Below, one piece after another: positions 1 to 8,649 of a stretch of 64,000 nucleotides of DNA (the first letter of the stretch is position 1; each line of letters begins with the position of its first letter). Both the position numbers and the translations under genes were made by a program. Under the pieces are notes generated by a model, which did not search any database, had not been told where the DNA came from, and saw only the letters and a list, made by a program, of their open reading frames with translations. The stretch is taken from the NCBI RefSeq assembly GCF_017873605.1, contig NZ_JAGGKI010000010.1, positions 1-64,000 on the forward strand, read 5' to 3'. The stretch comes from Paenibacillus lactis. Lineage in GTDB: Bacteria; Bacillota; Bacilli; Paenibacillales; Paenibacillaceae.

Positions 1-194
1 GCAGATTTAATTATCCGGTATTAGCTACCGTTTCCGGTAGTTATCCCAGTCTTGAGGGCAGGTTGCCTACGTGTTACTCACCCGTCCGCCGCTAACCAAC
101 GGTTTCCCGAAGGAAACCATCAGTCCGCTCGACTTGCATGTATTAGGCACGCCGCCAGCGTTCGTCCTGAGCCAGGATCAAACTCTCCAATAAA
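1..194 (-). rRNA. 16S ribosomal RNA, 5' end (partial)
   Basis: Read on the minus strand, this stretch begins with the conserved 16S 5' end (TTTATTGGAGAGTTTGATCC followed by TGGCTCAGGACGAACGCTGG) and continues through the GGCGGACGGGTGAGTAACACG segment. It then runs off the left edge of the window, so only about the first 194 bases are present. The mature 5' end is placed by similarity to the Bacillus 16S end. A hairpin-forming sequence (GATCGTCC/GGACGATC) lies immediately upstream at 195-213 and may take part in processing. The gene is co-oriented with almost all genes in the window. Confidence 0.97.
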
Positions 195-367
195 GATCGT
201 CCGAAGGACGATCGACCTCGCCGGATTTGGGTTCCACTCGGATGAGTGAATCAAATCTGGTGAGTCTTGAAAGAGCGATTAAGCTCATTAGAAAAACTGA
301 CGAGAATTTGTTCAATTCTCTATTGTAACTCCCCGCCGAAGCGGTTCGTTTTACTCACTCGTTGTTC

Positions 368-382
368 AGTTTTCAAAGATCA
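368..382 (-). promoter_or_regulatory. boxA-like antitermination element of rRNA leader
   Basis: On the minus strand the sequence reads TGATCTTTGAAAACT, matching the boxA element (TGNTCTTTGAAAACT) that Nus factors bind in Bacillus rRNA leaders. It lies between the proximal promoter and the 16S 5' end, where such an element is expected. Confidence 0.7.
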
Positions 383-427
383 ACCTTTTCGTTACCGGCG
401 AATCCCGTTCGCATCAGCAACTCTTAT

Positions 428-456
428 AATATATCATATCCATTTCGATAATGCAA
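428..456 (-). promoter_or_regulatory. rRNA proximal promoter (P2)
   Basis: The minus strand reads TTGCAT, 17 bases, TATATT, with an AT-rich spacer. It is a good sigma-A promoter about 230 bases upstream of the mature 16S end. The -10 surroundings (ATGATATATTATAA) are nearly identical to those of the second promoter further upstream. Confidence 0.65.
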
Positions 457-556
457 GAGGTTTTTTTAAGTTTTTTGATTTCTTAAAATCCAAACCAAAA
501 ATTATTCATCGACCTCTTCCCTGCCGCAAAGGCGTTCGTTTCGCGACTGGATTTAT

Positions 557-586
557 AATATATCATGAATCAATACTGTTTAACAA
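557..586 (-). promoter_or_regulatory. rRNA distal promoter (P1)
   Basis: The minus strand reads TTGTTA, 18 bases, TATATT. It shares the ATGATATATTATAA -10 context with the proximal promoter. Tandem promoters are usual for rRNA operons of Bacillales. Confidence 0.5.
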
Positions 587-812
587 TGCATAATTTTTTC
601 CAAATCCATTATTGCAGCTTGTACTAATTAAAGAGTGGCTTTCAAAGCACTTAAAGCTCGTTCCGCCCTATATTTTACCACGCTTTGTATCCCTACTATA
701 ATGAGACAAGACGGCCGGTGACCGGCCGCCCTTCTACTAAAAATCCTAACATGGCTCTAAACCACTCACAACTTACCTCTAAGCTGTTACCCCTTATTTT
801 TTCGCTAAACCT

Positions 813-2546
813 TTATCCTTTTATCCATGGGTTTTGCTGTTTGTTCTTTGCCGACTGCGGCTTCCGTGTTTTCTTGGCTGCAGTTCTGGAGGCTTTCCCC
901 CCCGTCTGACGATGAACCTTTGCCTTGGCCGTCTTACTATTCTCTTCAATTGCAGCGTCACGAATTTCAGCTTCCTGATCGCTCTCTTCAACTGAATGAT
1001 TCGTTGGAGGTGCATCTTCCGTAAAGCTTGAAGCAATTCCTACTCCTTGTTCTTCATTTTGACGGTCTATCCACATCTGTTCATAAGGGTTCATGAATGA
1101 TGGATTTGCGCCGAAAGCTCCAATCGGTGCCGAAGGAACGCTGTAGGCACCCGACGAATTCATGGCACCATGCTGCCAATTATAAGGCATTGCATTCTCC
1201 GATGCGCCCTGGTTAGCATATGGATAACTTTGAGGCATACCGTAAAAAGGACTAACTTCTCCGCCCTGACAGCCGCAAGGTGAAGAGGCGTAGCCAAGCG
1301 GCGAAATCCCGTGATGTTCCGAGTACGGCATATAGTTAGAAGTAACTCCTGCCGTATAGGACTCGGAAACGGATACCTGGGAATACTCCATCCCAACCGA
1401 GTCCCCGGACAATCCCGGATAACCTCCCGCTGCATTTCCCCAAGCTTCTCCATAGGACGCCGGAACGGCCGGCTGTGGCACGTGGTAGTATGGATGAACG
1501 CTCTCTCCTTGCCATTTTACCGGTTCATGGCACCCGCATGGGGATTCCGGATAACCGTATTGCGGCATCGTAAACTGAGGCTCATGATATCCATGATGAT
1601 GGTGATGTTGGTACGGACCAAGACATGGATGATCCGGAACATGGTGAATCGGAAACTCCGGACATGGATGCATGAAAGGTTGGACATGGAAATCAGCAAC
1701 CTTCGGGCATGGTTCATCGACCGGAAGAACCGGATGCGGCATTGGCATTGTCTTTAACGGATACATTTGCTCCGGCTCAAAAGGTTTGTATTCCGGTTTG
1801 TATTCCGGTTTGTATTCCGGTTTGTATTCCGGTTTATACTCCGGTTTAAATTCTGGCTTGAACTCTGGCTTATACTCCGGTTTGTATTCTAGTTTAAATT
1901 CGGGTTTAATCTCCGGTTTATACTCGAGTTTAATCTCAGGTTTGTACTCGGGCTTAATCTCGGGCTTAATCTCCGGTTTGTACTCCGGCTCTACCTTTTT
2001 AGGCTCCTCCGGCAGAGGCGCAATCTCCGGTAGCTTCGGTAACACAGGCGGCTCTGGCATTGGCTGTGGCGGGGCCACCGGCGGCTGCGGTACGGGCTGG
2101 GTAATTTCTTCTTTGACGCCCGTGTAATCCTTGCTGCCCGGCTTCTTTTTGCCTGGAGCCATTTCAGCACTCATCGTTACGCCATCGCTGTCCCCCGTCT
2201 CCGTATAAATGCCAGATGAAGGGATGTTCACAATCTCTCCCACCAAAAGGGCATTCGGATTTTTAAGCTGCGGGTTGGCATCGATAATTTCTTTCAGGGT
2301 CACTCCCCAAGCTTTGGACAGCTTCCATAGAGAATCCCCTTGCTTTACCGTGTGCTTATGGATAATTGGCTGGCTGCCGCCAGGTACCGGAACGGGCTCT
2401 GTCGGAATTTTAATTTTAGCCCCGACATCAAGCTTATTCGGATCGACCAGCTGCGGGTTGGCATCGATGATCTTCGTTAACGGTACGTCAAATTTTTTGG
2501 ACAGCTCATATAGGGTGTCGCCTTCCTTGACGATGTGTATCTTCAC
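813..2546 (-). CDS. safA: SafA-like LysM spore coat assembly protein
   Basis: The 577-residue product starts with two LysM domains (about residues 2-48 and 64-110), each with the EGDTL/QGDSL opening and an IIDANPQL turn. LysM domains bind peptidoglycan, and in Bacillus SafA the LysM region localises the protein to the cortex/coat boundary together with SpoVID, which is also encoded in this window. Residues 150-180 are Pro-rich. Residues 186-255 are about 17 units of a four-residue K-P-E-Y/I/F repeat. The rest is rich in Tyr, Pro, His, Gly and Cys (CGCH, CGCQ), with a His run near residue 330. The C-terminus is very basic. The start is GTG behind an AGGAGG. The assignment rests on domain layout, and other LysM coat proteins such as CotL/ExsA types cannot be excluded. 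Confidence 0.75.
   Translation of the reverse strand: MKIHIVKEGDTLYELSKKFDVPLTKIIDANPQLVDPNKLDVGAKIKIPTEPVPVPGGSQPIIHKHTVKQGDSLWKLSKAWGVTLKEIIDANPQLKNPNALLVGEIVNIPSSGIYTETGDSDGVTMSAEMAPGKKKPGSKDYTGVKEEITQPVPQPPVAPPQPMPEPPVLPKLPEIAPLPEEPKKVEPEYKPEIKPEIKPEYKPEIKLEYKPEIKPEFKLEYKPEYKPEFKPEFKPEYKPEYKPEYKPEYKPEYKPFEPEQMYPLKTMPMPHPVLPVDEPCPKVADFHVQPFMHPCPEFPIHHVPDHPCLGPYQHHHHHGYHEPQFTMPQYGYPESPCGCHEPVKWQGESVHPYYHVPQPAVPASYGEAWGNAAGGYPGLSGDSVGMEYSQVSVSESYTAGVTSNYMPYSEHHGISPLGYASSPCGCQGGEVSPFYGMPQSYPYANQGASENAMPYNWQHGAMNSSGAYSVPSAPIGAFGANPSFMNPYEQMWIDRQNEEQGVGIASSFTEDAPPTNHSVEESDQEAEIRDAAIEENSKTAKAKVHRQTGGKASRTAAKKTRKPQSAKNKQQNPWIKG
1782..1991 (-). repeat. 12-bp tandem minisatellite coding KPEY repeats
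   Basis: About 17 consecutive 12-bp units (plus-strand TTGTATTCCGGT and variants) encode the tetrapeptide KPEY, KPEI, KPEF or KLEY inside safA. The units nearest 1790-1840 are almost identical and the others have diverged, which suggests recent expansion at that side. Copy number probably varies between strains. Confidence 0.9.
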
Positions 2547-2645
2547 GCCGCTAAAACCTCCTACACTCTTCTAGGCGTCATGGTTATTCGCCCGTGTTCG
2601 TTACTACATCCTATGCAAGAAATGGGCGATTGACATCCCTCGATA

Positions 2646-2678
2646 CAAAAAAAATCCTTTCATCGACATGAAAGGATT
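2646..2678 (-). terminator. Terminator of the hom-ilvE operon
   Basis: On the minus strand a perfect 8-bp stem (AATCCTTT/AAAGGATT) is followed by a run of eight T. It lies just downstream of the ilvE stop and ahead of safA, so safA is transcribed separately. Confidence 0.85.
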
Positions 2679-2711
2679 GTTCAATAAGCTTGATTTACTT
2701 GTCCGTAATCT

Positions 2712-3596
2712 TTAGGATTCCCAAACTTTATACCCGTCAATCTCAACGATTTTCCGGAATTCTTCAAGCAATCGGAGCGTAATCGGACCCGCTTGCCCTT
2801 TTCCGATGGTGCGCCCGTCAATTTCGCGTGCAGCGATGACCTCGGCGGCCGTACCTGTGAAAAATACCTCGTCGGCGATATACACATCATGCATGCTGAA
2901 AGGCTCTTCCTTAAGCGGAATGTCAAGCTTGCCGCACAGCTCGATAATCGCCTGGCGCGTAATGCCTTCAAGTGCGCCCAGGTAACAAGGCGGCGTTGTG
3001 ACGACACCATTTTTCACGATAAAAATATTGTCTCCCGAACCCTCCGTAACATACCCTTGAGCGTTCATCATAATGGCTTCATCGGCCCCTGCGAAGTTTG
3101 ACTGGATCTTAACGAGGATGTTGTTCAAATAGTTCAGCGACTTGATCTTCGGATTGAGCGCATCCGGAATGTTTCTGCGCTGGGCCACAGAAACCGCCCG
3201 CAAGCCGTTCAAATAAGCTTCCTCAGAATAGATTGCCAACTGTTCGACAATGATCAACACCGTCGGTTTCGGGCAGCGACGTGGATCAAGCCCCAGATTG
3301 CCGGCACCGCGCGACACGACGAGGCGGATGTAGCCGTCTCTCATATCGTTGCGGCGAATCGTCTCCGCCATTGCCTCCAGCAGCTCATCGTAGGCCAATG
3401 GAATAACTAGATCGATAGACTTGGCCGAATCGTATAAACGGTCCAAATGCTCTTTGCATTTGAAGATGTTGCCGTTATAAATCCGGATGCCTTCGAAAAT
3501 GCCGTCCCCGTACAGGAAGCCGTGATCAAATACCGAAACTTTCGCATTCTCTTTCGTGACAAATTCTCCGTCTAAATAGATCCATTGCTCAGACAT
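2712..3596 (-). CDS. ilvE: Branched-chain amino acid aminotransferase
   Basis: The product has 294 residues, the usual size for class IV PLP-dependent aminotransferases. It would transfer the amino group between glutamate and the oxo-acids of Val, Leu and Ile in the cytoplasm. The fold signature is clear: YLDGEFV near the start, FDHGFLYGDGIFEGIR (residues 23-38), the PLP lysine in KIKSLNYLNN (Lys152), and the phosphate-binding EGSGDNIF followed by LEGITR. It is the last gene of the hom-thrC-thrB-pheA-ilvE run, adjacent to pheA without a gap and followed by a terminator. D-amino acid aminotransferase is a related alternative, but the biosynthetic neighbours and the YGDGIFEG motif favour IlvE. 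Confidence 0.88.
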   Translation of the reverse strand: MSEQWIYLDGEFVTKENAKVSVFDHGFLYGDGIFEGIRIYNGNIFKCKEHLDRLYDSAKSIDLVIPLAYDELLEAMAETIRRNDMRDGYIRLVVSRGAGNLGLDPRRCPKPTVLIIVEQLAIYSEEAYLNGLRAVSVAQRRNIPDALNPKIKSLNYLNNILVKIQSNFAGADEAIMMNAQGYVTEGSGDNIFIVKNGVVTTPPCYLGALEGITRQAIIELCGKLDIPLKEEPFSMHDVYIADEVFFTGTAAEVIAAREIDGRTIGKGQAGPITLRLLEEFRKIVEIDGYKVWES

Positions 3597-4484
3597 TTAC
3601 TTTACCCCCAATTTCTCGCTTTCGTAGGCGTAACCCGGATACGATCCAAGCGTGCGGACTTGGCATCCGAGCGCTTCGATTTCTCCCATGGCGGCCGTCA
3701 ACAGAACGGAATCGGCCGGAGCCATTACATCAATATAGAAATAATAGTTGCCGAGCTTTTTCTTGGTCGGCCGGGATTCGATTCGGGTCAGGTTCAGCCG
3801 TCTCCACGCAAATGCCGAAAGCACCTGATGCAGCGCACCCGGCACATCTTCCGGCAGCGTAACCAGAATGCTCGTCTTGACATGCTCCGGTGAACGGTCA
3901 ATGGCGATCGGCTCATGGCCGATCAGCACGAACCGGGTGTAATTGTTGTCGTGATCCGTAATCCGCTCTGCGAGCAGATCCAATCCATGCTCCGCTGCAC
4001 CGAGGGATGTTCCGATGGCCGCCCACCCTTTGCCCGGATTTTCTTTTACGATTTTAACGCCTTCGGACGTGCTGCCAACCTGTTCAAGCTCCGCCTGAGG
4101 GGCTGCTTTGGCCAGGAATTGGCGGCACTGGGCAGTCGCAACCTGATGGGACCAGATTTTCGTAATCTTGCTGAAATCCATCATTCCATCGGGTCCGCGG
4201 AATTCCGAAGCATTGCCGATCAAATTTTGAATCGACGGATACACCCACTCCACCTGCATCGGCATATCCACCTCATTGACAAGCCAATCCATATGGAGGC
4301 TTACAGAGCCCTCAATCGTATTCTCAATCGGAATGACGCTATAATCACTCTTGCCTTCGACCGTAGACATGAACACATCAGAGATCAGTTTGTAGTGGAC
4401 CAGCTCGACAGGCTGATCGCCAAGAAGATATCGTATCGCTTCATGAGATACCGATCCTGAGGGCAACAAGGCTATTTTTTTCAT
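3597..4484 (-). CDS. pheA: Prephenate dehydratase
   Basis: The 295-residue enzyme converts prephenate to phenylpyruvate in phenylalanine synthesis. The catalytic domain covers about residues 1-185 and ends with the conserved NNYTRF segment containing the Thr-Arg-Phe active-site motif. A regulatory ACT domain follows (about 200-285), with GALHQVL and ESRP, the motifs that form the phenylalanine feedback site. It is a monofunctional enzyme with no chorismate mutase part. It overlaps the thrB stop by four bases and abuts ilvE, so translation is probably coupled. Confidence 0.93.
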   Translation of the reverse strand: MKKIALLPSGSVSHEAIRYLLGDQPVELVHYKLISDVFMSTVEGKSDYSVIPIENTIEGSVSLHMDWLVNEVDMPMQVEWVYPSIQNLIGNASEFRGPDGMMDFSKITKIWSHQVATAQCRQFLAKAAPQAELEQVGSTSEGVKIVKENPGKGWAAIGTSLGAAEHGLDLLAERITDHDNNYTRFVLIGHEPIAIDRSPEHVKTSILVTLPEDVPGALHQVLSAFAWRRLNLTRIESRPTKKKLGNYYFYIDVMAPADSVLLTAAMGEIEALGCQVRTLGSYPGYAYESEKLGVK

Positions 4485-5449
4485 GCGGTAACTTCCCCTC
4501 TAATCATATCCAAAAAGGATCTGTTGTTGATGTCGTCCATCGTCCGGACGCCCTCGGCTGCCGGGTCCAGACAGAAGCACGAGGCCGAAATGCCTTCGGC
4601 CTCCATCGCTTTCACCAAGTAAGCCTTGAGATCATCCACACGCCGATCGTCACGATCCACGAAAGCGATGATCGTCGGGCCTGCTCCGCTGAGCGCGACC
4701 CCCAGTGCGCCTTGATCAGGCGCTTCCGCCAGAATTCTCGGCATCCCGGGCACGAGCGGTGCCCGGTAAGGCTGGTGAATGCGGTCCTGCATCGCTGCAC
4801 GGACAAGATCCAGGCGGCCTGCCGACAGGGCAGCCGTCATCAAGGACGATCGACTAATATTATATACGGCATCGGCCAAATTGACCTGGGCAGGCAGCGC
4901 CTCCCGTGCTTTGGACGTGGCCAGGTGGAAATCCGGAATGACGACCACCGTCCCGAGACGGGCCGGTGGGTCGATCCGGATATAATCCGCATGCTTTCCA
5001 TCCCATACCGCCGTAATAATGCCGCCAAATAACGAGGCGCCAACGTTGTCCGGATGCTTCTCGAGGGCAGTCGCCATATCGAACAGCTTGGCCTCAGACA
5101 GCGGAGAGCCGATCAACGCATTGGCCGCGAACAAGGCGCCAACGATGGCGGAAGCGCTGCTGCCGAGTCCCCGGGCCAACGGAATGTCGGAATACATCGA
5201 TATTTCAAGCTCGGGAACCGATTCTCCTGCTTCATCGAACACCATTTGCGCCACTTTATAGATCAAATTGCTTTTGTCGACCGGCACTCCCTTCATCTCG
5301 TCCCCGTAGAGATGAAATTCAGTGCGATCAGCCGGCTTCAGCTCGATCCAGGAGTATAGTGACAATGCCATGCCGAGCGTATCAAATCCGGGACCGAGGT
5401 TGGCCGTACTGGCCGGAACCTTCACCCTTACGCCTTGGGACAAACTCAT
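4481..5449 (-). CDS. thrB: Homoserine kinase
   Basis: The 322-residue product is a GHMP-family kinase that phosphorylates homoserine. The N-terminal VPASTANLGPGFDTLG segment and the ATP loop PLARGLGSSASA (about residues 90-101) are diagnostic. The C-terminal GAGPTIIAF is the third GHMP motif. It overlaps both thrC upstream and pheA downstream by four bases (ATGA), which indicates one polycistronic message. Its O-phosphohomoserine is the substrate of ThrC encoded next to it. Confidence 0.95.
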   Translation of the reverse strand: MSLSQGVRVKVPASTANLGPGFDTLGMALSLYSWIELKPADRTEFHLYGDEMKGVPVDKSNLIYKVAQMVFDEAGESVPELEISMYSDIPLARGLGSSASAIVGALFAANALIGSPLSEAKLFDMATALEKHPDNVGASLFGGIITAVWDGKHADYIRIDPPARLGTVVVIPDFHLATSKAREALPAQVNLADAVYNISRSSLMTAALSAGRLDLVRAAMQDRIHQPYRAPLVPGMPRILAEAPDQGALGVALSGAGPTIIAFVDRDDRRVDDLKAYLVKAMEAEGISASCFCLDPAAEGVRTMDDINNRSFLDMIRGEVTA

Positions 5450-6519
5450 ACCTGCGCAGCCCCTTCAAGCTTCGCGATGGCTTCCATGACTGCGGACTCC
5501 GTATCGGATACGACCAGCGGTTCCGATTTGACGGTTGAAATCGCGATGTTCGGATCCTTCAATCCATGTCCAGTCAGAACGCAGACAACGGATTCCCCGC
5601 CTTTAAAATATCCTTCCCGCTTCATTTTATATACGCCTGCAATCGAAGCTGCGGATCCCGGCTCGGCAAAGATTCCTTCACGTGACGCGATTTTGCGGTA
5701 GGCTTCCAATATTTCCTCATCGGTTACATAGTTAATCTGGCCGCGGGACTCCTCGGCTGCAGCAACCGCCGTCTTCCAGCTGGCCGGATTGCCGATTCGG
5801 ATTGCCGTTGCGACCGTTTCCGGATTAGCAATCGGCTCGCCTTTCACGATGGCCATGGCTCCTTCGGCCTCAAAGCCGAGCATTTTAGGAAGCGAAGCCG
5901 CTTTGCCGGCTGCATGGTATTCCTTGAAGCCTTTCCAATATGCGGAGATATTGCCCGCATTCCCAACCGGGATCGCCAGCACGTCCGGCGCTTTTCCCAA
6001 CTGATCAACCACTTCGAATGCAGCCGTCTTCTGCCCTTCAATCCGGTACGGGTTCACGGAGTTGACGAGGGTAATCGGATGCTTAGCCGTGATCTCCCGG
6101 ACGATTTCCAGTGCGCGGTCAAAATTGCCGTCGATGGCAATCACTTTGGCGCCGTAGATCATCGCCTGTGCGAGTTTGCCCAGGGCAATATTGTTGTTCG
6201 GGATAATAACGATGCAGTTCAACCCGCCACGCGCCGCATAAGCAGCCGCTGCAGCGGAGGTATTGCCGGTCGAGGCGCACATAATGGTGCGGCTGCCTTC
6301 CTCCATCGCCTTTGCTACCGCCATCACCATTCCCCGGTCTTTAAAGGAGCCTGTAGGATTCAGGCCTTCAAATTTAAAGTGCAGATCGATCCCTAGCTCC
6401 TCCGACAGGTTTTCGGCGCGGATCAGGGGCGTATTCCCCTCTTTAAGGGTCAGCAGCGGGGTTTGTTCATTAACGGGTAAATATTCTTTATAAGTTTGAA
6501 GCAGTCCTTCGTACGGCAT
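5446..6519 (-). CDS. thrC: Threonine synthase
   Basis: The 357-residue PLP enzyme makes threonine from O-phosphohomoserine. It belongs to the short fold-type II form of Bacillus. The PLP lysine is Lys60 in PTGSFKDRG, the CASTGNTSAAAAAYAARGG segment binds substrate, and IPVGNAGNISAYWKGF is the phosphate-binding loop. It sits between hom and thrB and overlaps thrB by four bases. A 25-bp tandem duplication lies directly in front of its ribosome binding site (AAGGAG). Confidence 0.95.
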   Translation of the reverse strand: MPYEGLLQTYKEYLPVNEQTPLLTLKEGNTPLIRAENLSEELGIDLHFKFEGLNPTGSFKDRGMVMAVAKAMEEGSRTIMCASTGNTSAAAAAYAARGGLNCIVIIPNNNIALGKLAQAMIYGAKVIAIDGNFDRALEIVREITAKHPITLVNSVNPYRIEGQKTAAFEVVDQLGKAPDVLAIPVGNAGNISAYWKGFKEYHAAGKAASLPKMLGFEAEGAMAIVKGEPIANPETVATAIRIGNPASWKTAVAAAEESRGQINYVTDEEILEAYRKIASREGIFAEPGSAASIAGVYKMKREGYFKGGESVVCVLTGHGLKDPNIAISTVKSEPLVVSDTESAVMEAIAKLEGAAQV

Positions 6520-6535
6520 CTCTCATGATCTCCTT

Positions 6536-6585
6536 TTCTATGAAAAAATATAGTCTCGGCTTCTATGAAAAAATATAGTCTCGGC
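6536..6585 (-). repeat. 25-bp exact tandem duplication, hom-thrC gap
   Basis: The 25-base sequence beginning TTCTATGAAAAAATATAGTC occurs twice back to back with no mismatch (6536-6560 and 6561-6585), between the hom stop and the thrC ribosome binding site. It is AT-rich and is probably a recent slippage duplication. It lengthens the intergenic gap in an operon whose other junctions overlap. Confidence 0.9.
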
Positions 6586-6613
6586 TCTGATGCTCACTTC
6601 GCGGTCTTATGGG

Positions 6614-7900
6614 TTAGCCTTCTACGCGGTAGACGCTCTTGATCCGCCGAATAACCTCCAGGCCCTCGAAATGATTCAGCACCTTATCCATATTTGCCTT
6701 GCTCGCATGGTGCGTGACGATGATGATCTCTGCATCCGGATTCTGGTCATTCGGCTGCTGGACGACCGATTCCAGGCTTACGTCATGCTGTGCAAACACT
6801 TGGGTGATTTGGGCGAGTACACCCGCTTTATCATCGACATGCAGCAGAATGAAGTTTTTATACGAAATCTGCTCATCCGTCTTAAGCTTCTTCGGTTTAT
6901 ACGGAACGATCGCTTTCAGACCGTTCACGCCAAGCTTCATGTTTTTGATGATCGCGACCAGATCCGCCACAACGGAGGTCGCCGTCGGCATCTCGCCGGC
7001 ACCCGCACCGTAGAACATTGTCTCCCCTACAGCTTCCCCATAGACGTAGACGGCGTTGAAAACACCGTTAACGGCTGCGATGGGATGTCCCGTGCGTACC
7101 ATGGTCGGCTGCACGCTGATGCTGACCTCGTCGTCCTGACGCTCCGCGATGCCGAGCAGCTTCATCTCATAGCCCAGACGTTTGGCGTACGAAATGTCTT
7201 CTTTGGTTACTTGAGAGATTCCCTTGACCGATACATCCTGCAGCTCGACATTCGTCCGGAAACCAAGCGTTCCGAGAATCGCCATCTTGCGTGCCGCGTC
7301 CAGGCCCTCCACATCAGAGGTCGGGTCTGCCTCCGCATAGCCGAGCGCCTGCGCTTCAGCCAGTACGTCCTCAAAGGATGCGCCCTCCTGGCTCATTTTC
7401 GTCAAAATATAATTGGTCGTACCGTTCACGATCCCCATAATCTTCATAATGCGGTCCGATGAGAAGCCTTCAATCAGCGTCCGGATAATCGGAATACCGC
7501 CGGCTACGCTTGCCTCATAGAATACATCGCACTGCTTCTCTTGCGCTTTTGCCAAAATCTCGGCGCCGTGCAGAGCCATCAGATCCTTATTCGCCGTCAC
7601 GATATGCTTGCCGCGGTCCAGCGCTTCCAAAATGTACGTCTTCGTCTGATCGATGCCGCCCATAACTTCCACAATGACATCAATCTCCGGATCCCGGATC
7701 ACTTCCCACGGATCCTCCGTCAGCTTGCTCTGATCCACACTGACGCTGCGGTATTTCTCCAGATGCTTCACCGCAATCCGCTCGATCACGATCGGTGATC
7801 CGACCTGGCTGCTCAGATCCTCCTGATGACCTTCTACAATTCGCACAACCCCAGTTCCTACTGTTCCCAATCCTAAAAGTCCTATCTTCACCGGCTTCAT
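6614..7900 (-). CDS. hom: Homoserine dehydrogenase
   Basis: The 428-residue enzyme reduces aspartate semialdehyde to homoserine, the branch point to threonine and methionine. The NAD(P)-binding GLLGLGTVGTGVVRI motif is at residues 8-22, and NKDLMALHG and GGIPIIRTL follow in the catalytic domain. PTSDVEGLDAARKMAIL holds the substrate-binding residues. A C-terminal ACT domain (about 350-425, FILLHVDDKAGVLAQITQVF) is the likely threonine-feedback site. It is second in its operon, 59 bases after the ACT-domain gene. Confidence 0.96.
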   Translation of the reverse strand: MKPVKIGLLGLGTVGTGVVRIVEGHQEDLSSQVGSPIVIERIAVKHLEKYRSVSVDQSKLTEDPWEVIRDPEIDVIVEVMGGIDQTKTYILEALDRGKHIVTANKDLMALHGAEILAKAQEKQCDVFYEASVAGGIPIIRTLIEGFSSDRIMKIMGIVNGTTNYILTKMSQEGASFEDVLAEAQALGYAEADPTSDVEGLDAARKMAILGTLGFRTNVELQDVSVKGISQVTKEDISYAKRLGYEMKLLGIAERQDDEVSISVQPTMVRTGHPIAAVNGVFNAVYVYGEAVGETMFYGAGAGEMPTATSVVADLVAIIKNMKLGVNGLKAIVPYKPKKLKTDEQISYKNFILLHVDDKAGVLAQITQVFAQHDVSLESVVQQPNDQNPDAEIIIVTHHASKANMDKVLNHFEGLEVIRRIKSVYRVEG

Positions 7901-7959
7901 TCCTACAATTACCTCCCGTATCCCATCACAATAAGCGATTTACTTAACTATGAAACGAA

Positions 7960-8397
7960 TTATCCTTGCCCGATCATCTGTACTTTGCGTACGCCGGTGA
8001 TCCGGCGCAGACCGTCCAACAAATCGTCGAGCTCTTCAATCAAACGGGAGACCTCAACAGAGATCACCACGTTTGCGATCCCCTGTAAAGGAATGCTCTG
8101 GTGGATGGTCAGCACATTGCCGCCTTCACCGGCAACCAATCCAAGCACCTCTGACAGCATGCCCGAACGGTGCTCCATATCAATCGATATGGTGACAATT
8201 TCATCCCGCTCCAGCTGATTGATCGGATGGATGCCATCCTTATACTTATAAAAGGCGCTGCGGCTAAGCCCTACCTGCTCAACAGCTTCATGGACCGTCT
8301 TGACGTCGCCGGAGGCCAGCAGCTTCTTCACCTGCATCGTTTTGACCACAGCTTCGGGAAGGATGTCTTCCCGGACCAAATAATAGCGTTCCTTCAC
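7960..8397 (-). CDS. pheB: ACT domain protein of PheB type
   Basis: The product has 145 residues and consists of a short helix-turn-helix-like N-terminal part (VGLSRSAFYKYKDG, about residues 42-55) followed by one ACT domain (EHRSGMLSEVLGLVAGEGGNVLTIHQ). This is the arrangement of Bacillus PheB, a small protein named for its place near pheA. No enzymatic activity is evident, and a role in amino-acid-responsive regulation is inference. The start is the GTG at 8397, because GAGGAGAGG lies eight bases before it. A TTG 18 bases further upstream is inside that ribosome binding site and is rejected. It heads the hom operon behind a good promoter. Confidence 0.8.
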   Translation of the reverse strand: MKERYYLVREDILPEAVVKTMQVKKLLASGDVKTVHEAVEQVGLSRSAFYKYKDGIHPINQLERDEIVTISIDMEHRSGMLSEVLGLVAGEGGNVLTIHQSIPLQGIANVVISVEVSRLIEELDDLLDGLRRITGVRKVQMIGQG

Positions 8398-8440
8398 AAA
8401 ACGTCCTCTCCTCAAAGACTACTGTTTTCGTATAGTGGAC

Positions 8441-8469
8441 ATTATACTGGATATATCGGGCAAGGGCAA
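8441..8469 (-). promoter_or_regulatory. Promoter of the pheB-hom-thr-pheA-ilvE operon
   Basis: The minus strand shows TTGCCC, 17 bases, TATAAT, with the -10 about 45 bases before the pheB start. No leader hairpin, T-box or attenuator could be recognised between it and the gene. Confidence 0.75.
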
Positions 8470-8649
8470 TACATAAATGTCCCTTTTTTCGCGTTGGCAG
8501 CATCTTCATGTCCAGGCTATAACCTATACTATATCGCAAATTTTATAGGAACTCATCGTTAACCCTGTAAAATTGTAAATTTAGCGAAGAAAAAACGCCC
8601 ATACTACGCTTAAAGCGAAGAATGAAGTACCTCGGGCCCGCGACAGCAA

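Larger units (their letters stand above)
195..812 (-). other. rRNA operon leader and promoter region
   Basis: This 618-base stretch has no convincing gene. It carries the untranslated leader of the rRNA operon, a boxA-like antitermination element, two similar sigma-A promoters about 130 bases apart, and the tail end downstream of safA. A GC-rich palindrome (GGCCGGTGACCGGCC, 714-728) lies between safA and the distal promoter. It has no clear T-run and is only a weak terminator candidate. Confidence 0.75.

Noticed and set aside
714..728. Terminator of safA
   Set aside because: The palindrome is strong, but no T-run follows on the minus strand. It is mentioned only as a weak candidate.
1672..2127. 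Plus-strand frame rich in SGLYSGLY repeats
   Set aside because: It is the shadow of the KPEY repeat of safA on the opposite strand.
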